From: Acinetobacter gyllenbergii CIP 110306 = MTCC 11365
Lineage (GTDB): Bacteria > Pseudomonadota > Gammaproteobacteria > Pseudomonadales > Moraxellaceae
Assembly: GCF_000413855.1 (NCBI RefSeq)
Contig: NZ_ATGG01000011.1
Span: forward strand, 248,001-312,000
DNA: 64,000 nucleotides
Reading direction: 5' to 3'
Shown: piece after piece, positions 8,303 through 16,022 of the stretch
Position numbering within the stretch: position 1 is the stretch's first letter
Layout of the letters: the number at the start of each line of letters is the position of its first letter
The notes under the pieces: model-generated
What the model was told of the DNA's origin: nothing
Seen by the model: the letters and a program-made list of their open reading frames with translations, nothing else
The model's database searches: none
Position numbers and translations under genes: made by a program

Positions 8303-9120
8303 GACCATTGCTCACGTAACCGCTCACGGACATATTTTGAGGCTTTGCGATTTTCACCTTCTAAGCGATGCTTTAAATCCACCGAACCCTGTCGTTGAAT
8401 ATCCTGAATTGCCTCGAGTAAAGCAGCCTGAACGGATATCACATCAGATGGTGTTGGCTGTTCAGCATGTTCAACCTCTAAAATTTGAGATAGCAATCCT
8501 AAGCTATTGTAGTTTTCAATGTCATACGCCATTGGTGGAATTTGAGCCGCCAAAGCTTCTAACTCTTCCACTGTTCTTAACGTGACACGTGCAGCAGATT
8601 CTTTACCCATCGCATGCACCATAACGCCCTGATCTTTAAGTGCTAAAATACGATTCGCTTGATAGCCATGTGCCAAGAATGCACCAGACATGGATTTACC
8701 CACCAACAGGCTAACGATGGGATGACCCGCCAAACGGGCAGTTGCATAAGCATCTACGGCACCAGCAAGTGCCTGATGAATTCCCAGCACTTCTTCTCGA
8801 CGTCCATAAGCTTGACTCGGTACATCGACAATACACAAAATTGCGCGTTTCTTTGTTTTTGCTTGATCAGCTTGAATGACTTCATCAATTGCGTGTGCCA
8901 GCGCCCAGCCTTCTAATAAACCCACTTCACCCTGTCGTGCACGTGGATAAGCATTATACTCATCGGCAACAATGGCAAAAACACAAATGGCCTGACCAGC
9001 CAATTGACCATCGGCAATTAGTAATGAGTCAATTTTAGTTTCGATTAAATCAAATTGTTGAGTTAAGGCATTAAACCAGTTTCGCCCTCGTGAGGAAGCT
9101 TGAACAACAACTGTATTCAT
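8299..9120 (-). CDS. mdcE: Malonate decarboxylase gamma subunit MdcE
   Basis: MdcE pairs with MdcD as the carboxyltransferase-type malonyl-S-ACP decarboxylase core. The 273-residue protein carries the crotonase-like VGKSMSGAFLAHGYQANRI segment and the RHRLEGENR C-terminus of the family. It begins two bases after the mdcD stop and overlaps mdcG. Normal length, no sign of damage. Confidence 0.9.
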   Translation of the reverse strand: MNTVVVQASSRGRNWFNALTQQFDLIETKIDSLLIADGQLAGQAICVFAIVADEYNAYPRARQGEVGLLEGWALAHAIDEVIQADQAKTKKRAILCIVDVPSQAYGRREEVLGIHQALAGAVDAYATARLAGHPIVSLLVGKSMSGAFLAHGYQANRILALKDQGVMVHAMGKESAARVTLRTVEELEALAAQIPPMAYDIENYNSLGLLSQILEVEHAEQPTPSDVISVQAALLEAIQDIQRQGSVDLKHRLEGENRKASKYVRERLREQWS

Positions 9121-9122
9121 CT

Positions 9123-9974
9123 TTAAGCCCCTTTTCCTTGATATAAAACTTGAACTTCAGCAGGTAAAATCTGTGTTGTCGTATCAACCTCTTGCAGCTT
9201 GGATAAGTAAAAAGCTGCATTACTGCTACGATGAATTGGAGGTTTAGCTTGTGAAATACATTGCATGATTTGCTGTTGAATCAGCTGACGATCATCTTCA
9301 ACATAAAAATCAACCAGACCACTGGCAAACCGTTGTACGCCACCAGTGATACTCCAGATAAAAGGACGATCTTTGGCATCGTATTCTTGGACACCAGCTT
9401 CTTGTTCAATCACTTGAGGGCCATTTAAGCCCAAACGACCTTCTTGCGTCATGATCAAATAACTACACAGCCCAGCTGCTATGGACATCCCTCCAAAACA
9501 CCCCACACTCCCCGCAATGACACCGATGACAGGTTGATATTGTCTGAGCTCGACAATGGCAGATTGGATTTCAGCAATCGCGGCTAAGCCCAAGTTCGCT
9601 TCTTGCAAACGGACACCACCTGTTTCCAGCAGTAAAATGGCTGTAGTTGGGATGCCTTTCAGATTGTCTTCAATGGCCAGTTCTAATGCACCTGCAATCT
9701 TGGCACCGCCCACTTCACCAAGACTCCCCCCTTGGAAGATCCCTTCGATTGAAATCACAACAGCTGGATGTTGCTGAATATTCCCTTTTATCACCACAAC
9801 GCCATCATCTGCTTGAGGAACAATGTTTTGTTTGGATAACCAAGGTGACATGATTCTTGCAAACGGATCTAATAATTCACGGAAACTGCCTGTATCAAGC
9901 AAAGATTTCGCCCGATCTCGTGCCCCAAGTTCAATAAAGCTTTGCTTATCTAATAAATGATGAAAATTAGTCAC
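9123..9974 (-). CDS. mdcD: Malonate decarboxylase beta subunit MdcD
   Basis: This 283-residue carboxyltransferase-fold protein has the GGVRLQEANLGL oxyanion-type loop, the GSVGCFGGMSIAAGLC segment and GLNGPQVIEQEAG, all typical of MdcD. With MdcE it decarboxylates malonyl-S-MdcC to acetyl-S-MdcC and CO2 in the cytoplasm. The start overlaps the mdcC stop by eight bases, pointing to translational coupling. Confidence 0.92.
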   Translation of the reverse strand: MTNFHHLLDKQSFIELGARDRAKSLLDTGSFRELLDPFARIMSPWLSKQNIVPQADDGVVVIKGNIQQHPAVVISIEGIFQGGSLGEVGGAKIAGALELAIEDNLKGIPTTAILLLETGGVRLQEANLGLAAIAEIQSAIVELRQYQPVIGVIAGSVGCFGGMSIAAGLCSYLIMTQEGRLGLNGPQVIEQEAGVQEYDAKDRPFIWSITGGVQRFASGLVDFYVEDDRQLIQQQIMQCISQAKPPIHRSSNAAFYLSKLQEVDTTTQILPAEVQVLYQGKGA

Positions 9975-10269
9975 TGTTCACCTCCTCTAAAGCTTGTTCA
10001 AGTCTTAAACGGACGACTCCTGGTGTTGCACCAAAATCGTGAATATCGATCTTGACAGCAGGAGGATGATCAACCGAAAAAATACGTTCAAACAGATTTT
10101 TCCATCGTTGTTGGCTACCATCGACTGAAGTGACCACCTTGATGATAGCGATTTGACCTGAATGATTAGGTTGCATTAAAATTTCCAGATCACCTGATCC
10201 TACACATCCAACTACAGCTGATTTATTGGGAATCTCTCCCGCTGCAAACTCAAAACTAAGTATTTCCAT
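9967..10269 (-). CDS. mdcC: Malonate decarboxylase acyl carrier protein (delta) MdcC
   Basis: The 100-residue carrier shows the modification motif VGSGDLEI, with Ser25 at the position that carries the phosphoribosyl-dephospho-CoA group in characterised MdcC proteins. It is unrelated to fatty-acid ACP and has normal family length. It is 11 bases downstream of mdcB and overlaps mdcD. Confidence 0.92.
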   Translation of the reverse strand: MEILSFEFAAGEIPNKSAVVGCVGSGDLEILMQPNHSGQIAIIKVVTSVDGSQQRWKNLFERIFSVDHPPAVKIDIHDFGATPGVVRLRLEQALEEVNSD

Positions 10270-10280
10270 TGCACTATTTC

Positions 10281-11156
10281 CTAAAATCTTTTCCAGTGAT
10301 ATTTTTCTATGCCATCAAGGAATAACAGTGTTGCGAGTAAATCTGCTGCGCCGCCTGCAGAAGCTCGAATGGCCAATAAGTCCTGTTCGAGTTGTGACAG
10401 GCGTTGTTGACCTTGAAGCGTCGAACTACCGCCAAGTGCCAAAACCTGTTGTGCACCAACCTGCATTTGATGTAATCCATCTAAACCTGCTCGATGAATC
10501 ACGCATGTATCCGTTAGTTGCCCCATCATGGCCAGTAAGGCATCAAGTCGAGCCGAAGACTCTGCGGCACCCTGAATCCGACTATGATGCAATTGGGTTA
10601 ATCCATATTGTCTAATAACTGGAAAACCTTGTTGAGCTTGCTGTTTTGCGCCATTTACACCAAATTTTTGTCGGACACGTTGTCCATGTGTCAATTGTTG
10701 TTTTGGGATAAAGCGGTCTTCGATTCGAGCTAACTCACTGGCTGTTTTACATAACACATCAACTGTGCATGTGTTTTGGTTGAATAGCGTTAATGCCGCT
10801 GATGTCACCATTAAACCCATCGACCAAATCGCACCACGATGTGTATTTATGCCTTGCGTAACTTGCAGCATCCGATGCTCACCATAGCGACCTAATTGGC
10901 CTATATCTTCTCTCAGTGCAGTACAGACATCCCCATGCAGTTCAGCGGCTTCAGCCATCGCTTTAAACATTGGAAATAAGCACTGGGCCGAAAGTTCCAT
11001 TAACTCAAGGTTTAAATCATCGTGTGCACCACTTCCGCGTTGATCAACCAAAGCCGGTTTAGGGGTTAAATTAACCTCATCAATTAATGCTTGTACGGCC
11101 ATATCAGCGAGAAATTCTGCTGTGTTAAAACCAGTCTGTTTTAGAAGCGCATTCAT
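10281..11156 (-). CDS. mdcB: Triphosphoribosyl-dephospho-CoA synthase MdcB
   Basis: MdcB makes the prosthetic-group precursor from ATP and dephospho-CoA. The sequence has KPALVDQRGSGAHDDLN and NTHRGAIWSMG, the signatures of the CitG/MdcB family. An upstream TTG at 11162 is in frame, but the ATG at 11156 is preferred: AGGAG lies 6 bases upstream and the ATG overlaps the mdcA stop by one base (TAATG). About 291 residues, normal for MdcB. Confidence 0.92.
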   Translation of the reverse strand: MNALLKQTGFNTAEFLADMAVQALIDEVNLTPKPALVDQRGSGAHDDLNLELMELSAQCLFPMFKAMAEAAELHGDVCTALREDIGQLGRYGEHRMLQVTQGINTHRGAIWSMGLMVTSAALTLFNQNTCTVDVLCKTASELARIEDRFIPKQQLTHGQRVRQKFGVNGAKQQAQQGFPVIRQYGLTQLHHSRIQGAAESSARLDALLAMMGQLTDTCVIHRAGLDGLHQMQVGAQQVLALGGSSTLQGQQRLSQLEQDLLAIRASAGGAADLLATLLFLDGIEKYHWKRF

Positions 11157-12835
11157 TACCAACTCCTAAATTTTGCAGGTGGTTGATACAGTCCGTCAGA
11201 CCATGTCACTAGATTGGCAATATTTTTCGCAGCCAATAATTCACGTGTTGCATCGGTACGGCGAATGCCAAGATCTTCCGGAAAAACAACCAACCCTTCT
11301 TGGCGTAATTGCTCTGTTTTTTTCGGATCATGATTTAGGCCAATATCGGTAACACCCGCGACAGCAGCAATCATTGCCTGACGTTCTTCCAAGCTCCGTG
11401 CTTTATAAAGATAGGCAATCCCTTCCTCCGTAAGCAAATGGGTCACATCATCCCCATAGATCATAATGGGGGCTAAAGGCATCCCTGCTTTTTTCGCGAC
11501 ATCAACAGCATCAAGTCTGTCTACGAATGTTGGTTTTCCCCCTTCCTGAAACGTCTCGACCATCTGTACAACTAATTTTTTCCCACGAGCTAGATAGGTG
11601 TCAGTCTCATCCTGACTTTCGATCCGCATATCCATCCAAGCCGCTGTTGGATGTCTACGACCACGTGGATCATGTCCCATATTCGGGGCTCCACCAAATC
11701 CCGCTAAACGGCCTTTGGTTACAGTTGAAGAATGGCCGCTGCCATCGACCTGTAAGGTTGCACCAATGAATAAATCGACAGCATATTGACCAGCAAGCTG
11801 ACACATCATGCGATTCGAACGTAAGGAACCATCACGACCTGTAAAAAAAATATCTGGACGTGCAGCAATATACTTTTCCATCCCCAATTCAGTGCCAAAA
11901 CAATGCACACTTTCAACCCAACCCGTTTCAATCGCAGGAATTAATGTTGGATGTGGATTTAAAGTCCAATTCCGACAAATTTTTCCTTTTAAACCCAGCG
12001 ATTCGCCATAGGTTGGTAAAATTAATTCAATTGCCGCCGTATTAAAACCAATCCCATGATTGAGCGACTGCACTTGGTGGCGTTCATAAATTCCACGTAT
12101 CGCCATCATGGCCATTAAAATGTGAACAGGTTTGATGTGCTTGGGATCACGCGTAAACAATGGTTCGATATAAAAAGGCTTATCTGCGACTACGACAAAA
12201 TCTACCCAAGATGCAGGAATATCAACCCGAGGTAGATCTTGTACATCATCAACAAGCTCATTCACCTGAACAATCACAATGCCATCACTGAAAGCAGCAG
12301 GTTCAATTAATGCAGGTGAATCCTCTGTACTTGGACCTGTATAAATATTGCCGTGACGGTCTGCCATGAATCCTGCAGAGAGGACAACATTTGGGATTAG
12401 GTCAACCAATAACCGTGAGTACAGTTCAATATAGGTATGAATTGCACCAATCTCGAGTAATCCATCCTCAAGTAGTTGGCTAATGCGTAGGCTTTGTGTA
12501 CCTGCAAAGGAAAAATCGAGTTTACGTGCAATCCCTTTTTCAAATAAATCCAAATGCTCAGGACGACCAACACTTGGCATAATCATATGTAAATGATGCA
12601 GGGTCTTGGGATTTACTTGTGCAAGCGCACGCGATAAAAAGTCAGCTTGTTTTTGGTTGTTTCCTTCCAATACAACTTTATCGCCTGAGCAAATCAAGGT
12701 TTCCAAAACTTGAATAATATTCTGTCGAGGAATGACCACACCATCAGCATATTTACGCGCCCGCTCTAATTTCAATTGTTTCGCATGTCGACGTTTTGTC
12801 CATAGATTTGCTTTGTTCTGAACACAATCTTCCAT
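11156..12835 (-). CDS. mdcA: Malonate decarboxylase alpha subunit (acetyl-S-ACP:malonate ACP transferase) MdcA
   Basis: MdcA swaps malonate for acetate on the carrier MdcC. The sequence contains the CoA-transferase-like elements HGIGFNTAAIELILPTYGESLG and FIGATLQVDGSGHSSTVTKGRLAGFGGAPNMGHDPRG-type segments typical of the family. In-frame codons run up to a TTG at 12904, but the ATG at 12835 (MEDCVQNKANLW) has AAGGA 7 bases upstream and gives 559 residues, close to the usual size. It is the first gene of the operon; the 15-bp palindrome at 12921-12935 lies 86 bases upstream. Confidence 0.92.
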   Translation of the reverse strand: MEDCVQNKANLWTKRRHAKQLKLERARKYADGVVIPRQNIIQVLETLICSGDKVVLEGNNQKQADFLSRALAQVNPKTLHHLHMIMPSVGRPEHLDLFEKGIARKLDFSFAGTQSLRISQLLEDGLLEIGAIHTYIELYSRLLVDLIPNVVLSAGFMADRHGNIYTGPSTEDSPALIEPAAFSDGIVIVQVNELVDDVQDLPRVDIPASWVDFVVVADKPFYIEPLFTRDPKHIKPVHILMAMMAIRGIYERHQVQSLNHGIGFNTAAIELILPTYGESLGLKGKICRNWTLNPHPTLIPAIETGWVESVHCFGTELGMEKYIAARPDIFFTGRDGSLRSNRMMCQLAGQYAVDLFIGATLQVDGSGHSSTVTKGRLAGFGGAPNMGHDPRGRRHPTAAWMDMRIESQDETDTYLARGKKLVVQMVETFQEGGKPTFVDRLDAVDVAKKAGMPLAPIMIYGDDVTHLLTEEGIAYLYKARSLEERQAMIAAVAGVTDIGLNHDPKKTEQLRQEGLVVFPEDLGIRRTDATRELLAAKNIANLVTWSDGLYQPPAKFRSW

Positions 12836-12920
12836 GTGCTTTTCCTTGGTAACGATGACTTGACTTACCTTATAAAAAGCTTTTTCTAGATTTGGATCAA
12901 TCAACTGAAATGTTATATTG

Positions 12921-12935
12921 TTAACTTAAAGTTAA
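12921..12935. promoter_or_regulatory. 15-bp palindrome, candidate LysR (T-N11-A) operator of the mdc operon
   Basis: TTAACTTAAAGTTAA is a perfect palindrome around a central A and contains a T-N11-A dyad, the LysR-family consensus form. It lies 86 bp before the mdcA ATG. The linked LysR regulator at 4542-5462 is the best candidate ligand. The A. calcoaceticus MdcY operator I recall has a different sequence. Confidence 0.55.
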
Positions 12936-13050
12936 TGTTTTGTTGTTATGCTCCTTTCTATTTATATTTGGAAAATTTAATTTCAGTTTAGATGAAAAGC
13001 GGTATAAAATTGATTTATCTATTTGAAATTATTGCTTTTATTAAAATTAA

Positions 13051-13230
13051 AAATTCACAGATGAGCTACGACTTAGTTTGGCTGTTGATGCCAATGAAAT
13101 CAAGAACGTTCTACTCTGTAGTATGTTAGGGATTACCTTAAGTTTGATTGGCATCCCAGAATACCCATGGGGAAATCCAAATACGCTAAAAGAAATGACG
13201 ATCAGTGCGCTGATACGTGGATTAAAATAA
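13051..13230 (+). pseudogene. C-terminal remnant of a TetR-family regulator
   Basis: A 59-codon open stretch with no start at its 5' end (in-frame TAA at 13048-13050) reads like a real protein tail, with ELRLSLAVDANEIKNVLLCS, GIPEYPWGNP and EMTISALIRGLK, resembling the last helices of TetR/AcrR proteins. It stops nine bases before the next gene, whose ribosome-binding site overlaps its end. An ancestral tetR-NTF2 operon that lost its 5' part fits. The TetR assignment is from pattern memory. Confidence 0.5.
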
Positions 13231-13238
13231 GGGAAAAT

Positions 13239-13667
13239 ATGACCGTTAAAGCAACTACACCAGAGCAAATTCCATATTTATTCCAAGCAGCTTGGAATGA
13301 ACATGATATGGTGGCCTTTGCCTCGTTATTTGCTGAGGATGCAAGCTTTGTAAATCGTTTTGGACACTATGTAAAAGGTATAAAAGAAATTGTTGCCTTA
13401 CATCTTCCTATTCATGAAACCATCTATCGTGATTCGACGCTTCAGAATGAAATCATAGAGCTGAGTCCAATTACCGATGATGTGGTCATTATCCATTTTT
13501 GGAGCAGATTAACCGCTGGCACTGCCCATCCAGCGGGTCCACATCAAGTCGATACATTAATTCTTGCTGTTCTCAGCAAGCAAAATGGTTTTTGGCTGAT
13601 CCGCGCATTAGAAAACGTAACCCTCACCAATCCACGCACAGGTCAAACAATCTTAAGAGATGGCTAA
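13239..13667 (+). CDS. SnoaL/NTF2-like protein (SgcJ/EcaC-type, DUF4440-like)
   Basis: The 142-residue protein has the NTF2-like cone pattern: YLFQAAWNEHDMVAFASLFAEDASFVNRFGHYVKG at the N-terminus, then strands ending in WLIRALENVTLTNP. Family members include ketosteroid-isomerase-like enzymes and small binding proteins; the ligand is unknown. The start at 13239 (MTVKATTPEQ) has AGGGA upstream. A longer reading from 13167 would overlap the upstream remnant in another frame and gives an unlikely basic tail. The gene sits directly behind the decayed TetR fragment. Confidence 0.75.
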   Translation: MTVKATTPEQIPYLFQAAWNEHDMVAFASLFAEDASFVNRFGHYVKGIKEIVALHLPIHETIYRDSTLQNEIIELSPITDDVVIIHFWSRLTAGTAHPAGPHQVDTLILAVLSKQNGFWLIRALENVTLTNPRTGQTILRDG

Positions 13668-13718
13668 AATTCAGAAACTACGATAATTCCCATGGTTAGA
13701 CGCTGGCGCTTTCAACTA

Positions 13719-15698
13719 TCATTGAGGCAAAGCGTGCTGTTTGGCATGTAATTTTAAAATTCGTCTTAACTCCAGAATTGCTTCAGGTTTCTCTTGAATC
13801 GAATGCCCACCTTGGATAATTTTTTCTGATAATGCCCCTTCTAGATGCGAGCTGGTATATGGCACGATACCATCTGTCATTTTATTGGGGTCTTGGCTTT
13901 GCGTGATATTCCCCATAATTGAATGGTAGGCTAAACCCTTTATCGGTTGAATATCCTGACTCATTTTCATAAATTTAGACTGATAGCTTAAATCGCTCGG
14001 TCCATTTTCAATAATGCCTGATCCAAGACTGTTTTTCATTTGCTGTAGGTTAATTTTCTTTTCTGTGACCGCAACCTCAGCTGCCGCTAAAAACTTACTC
14101 GGTAAATGAATAACTTTACGTAATGCCAGTGTAAACCAGCGATCCGCATAGGCCGTACCTTTATGTGGTGTTGCAATAAAAATAACGCGATTAATTTGAT
14201 CAATTGGCTGGAAGATAAAGCGCTTACTGACTGCAGGTGAAAAAATAAAATCATGAGCTTTTTCATTATTAATCGCGTCTACAGCCTGCTGGCGGATATC
14301 GCCTTGCCCCATGATCAAGCGACTAATAATTCCTCCCATACTATGTCCAATCAGAACAGCGTCAGACATTGCAGCATCTTTAGGATCATGCATTGCAAAT
14401 CCCTGCTTTAACAAGGCATAAATCTGGGCACGGCTTTCTAAAATCGGCATGTTGGTAGAATAGAAAACTTGCCAAACCTGATAATGCTTACGCAGGTTCT
14501 CATCTCCTAAAATATCATTCGTCAGCGCAATCCATGCCTCTGGGCTACTGGCTAAGCCGTGAATAAAGATAATGATTTTCTTATCTGGTTGATAAGGCTC
14601 CAGTATAAATAAATGCGGCATGCTGAGTTGCTCTTTACGATCAATTAAAGTCGTATAGCCCGTGCCGCCCAAATTATTTTCAGCCAACCAAAGACCGTAT
14701 GGCGCTGAGTAATTGGCTGTTAATAAATAATTATCACCTGCGACTTTCACCTCATCATGGCGAAAGGGATCGATCAGCTTTATTTCTAGTGCAGCATCTC
14801 GAAGCAAAGCCAAATTTTTAACATTGCTCTGTTTTAATGGCTGCGCTACGGCAGTGACAGATAAATATCTCGCCGTATGAATATATGGGTTTTTCTTATT
14901 GGCATAGAAAGTTTCTGGATCATAAATATAGTCTGAACTGAAGAGCTGCTTATTCTTTGCGACTAACACAAACTCTGAACCAAAGCCATCGCGACGATTC
15001 ACACTATAAAATCCAGAAAAACGCATATTGTAACTCGATTGCAATAACTGAATATCTGTCGTTGCAAGTTCTGGATAATCATCGAAATTAAAATGATAAA
15101 GGTGCTGATTAATCAGTAATTGTTTAGGAAAACGAGTAAATTGATAGCGTAAATAAGCAGTCGTGATCAATCGTGAAAGTGCTACATTATAAAAAAGCCG
15201 AACCTGCGTTTGCCTCTGATCAAAAATACGTTGTTGAGGTGTATGTTGCGTTTCAAATAAATAGGCATAACTAAAACGAATACTCTGATCAAGTAAAGTC
15301 AGTACTTGATCTAAACACTGATTTTGTTTCATTGAATGCTGTCTTTCCAACAACGACACATGACATTGTTTTTCTTCACTTAAGCGTAAAGCCTGAGCCA
15401 AATACACTTCACTGGCTGCAGCATAACGTTGTTCATTATTATCAGTTAGTTTTTTTTCTAAAGTCTGTACACATCTATCGGATTGATTAATACATTCATT
15501 TGCTGGAATACCAGCAAGAAGCAAAGTATTTTGTGAAGCATCACTTAATTGAGGTCGCGTTAAGATGCTTTGAGTTTTATCGGTTAAGGATGCACTTAAA
15601 CTTCGTTGTTGAAGTTTGACGAGCTGACAGGCAGATAAACTGTAAAAGAGACAAAGCAAAACAAGGCGCTTGATCAGAGTTTTTCTATTCATTGTCAT
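13719..15698 (-). CDS. Lipoprotein alpha/beta hydrolase (lipase/esterase)
   Basis: The protein of about 659 residues starts with a lipoprotein signal (LIKRLVLLCLFYSLSAC), with lipidation predicted at the Cys of SAC, so it is probably outer-membrane-anchored. The N-terminal 300 residues have no recognised domain. The C-terminal half is an alpha/beta hydrolase with IIIFIHGLASSPEAW near 380, the nucleophile elbow IGHSMGG near 453 and a late HSIQEKPEAI catalytic His. PGAP1-like lipases share this layout. I choose the ATG at 15698 because GAGGA is 8 bases upstream; an in-frame TTG lies at 15716. It is a single-gene unit with its own 300-base upstream region. Confidence 0.8.
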   Translation of the reverse strand: MTMNRKTLIKRLVLLCLFYSLSACQLVKLQQRSLSASLTDKTQSILTRPQLSDASQNTLLLAGIPANECINQSDRCVQTLEKKLTDNNEQRYAAASEVYLAQALRLSEEKQCHVSLLERQHSMKQNQCLDQVLTLLDQSIRFSYAYLFETQHTPQQRIFDQRQTQVRLFYNVALSRLITTAYLRYQFTRFPKQLLINQHLYHFNFDDYPELATTDIQLLQSSYNMRFSGFYSVNRRDGFGSEFVLVAKNKQLFSSDYIYDPETFYANKKNPYIHTARYLSVTAVAQPLKQSNVKNLALLRDAALEIKLIDPFRHDEVKVAGDNYLLTANYSAPYGLWLAENNLGGTGYTTLIDRKEQLSMPHLFILEPYQPDKKIIIFIHGLASSPEAWIALTNDILGDENLRKHYQVWQVFYSTNMPILESRAQIYALLKQGFAMHDPKDAAMSDAVLIGHSMGGIISRLIMGQGDIRQQAVDAINNEKAHDFIFSPAVSKRFIFQPIDQINRVIFIATPHKGTAYADRWFTLALRKVIHLPSKFLAAAEVAVTEKKINLQQMKNSLGSGIIENGPSDLSYQSKFMKMSQDIQPIKGLAYHSIMGNITQSQDPNKMTDGIVPYTSSHLEGALSEKIIQGGHSIQEKPEAILELRRILKLHAKQHALPQ

Positions 15699-15935
15699 GC
15701 GATTAATCCTCTGCAATACGCCTCCAAGCGTAGTTCTATCATTGCATTTCGAAGTTCAGTTCATTTTCCATGCAATAGACTGAACAAAAATAAAGGCTGA
15801 TCGCAAGATAGCGTCACGTCTTAAATATCTAACCAATATTACAAAGTAAGCAAAAGAATACAGCAACATTATTAAGATAGATTGTTCTATCTATAAAACA
15901 AAAAAGAAGATGGACCATTAGTCAAAGTCACAAAT

Positions 15936-15971
15936 AAAAAAGACCAGTGAATCCGTTAACTGGTCTTTTTC
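15936..15971 (-). terminator. Rho-independent terminator after the TonB-dependent receptor gene
   Basis: AAAGACCAGT and ACTGGTCTTT flank a 10-base loop, with A/T tracts on both sides. On the minus strand it lies about 50 bases past the stop of the receptor gene at 16023. Confidence 0.85.
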
Positions 15972-16022
15972 CTATTCCTTTGCTCTCATCTATTCTTAAT
16001 AAAATAAAGAAAGCGACTCATT

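Noticed and set aside
13167..13238. N-terminal extension of the NTF2-like protein
   Set aside because: It overlaps the TetR remnant in another frame, is oddly basic and lacks a ribosome-binding site; the start at 13239 has AGGGA.
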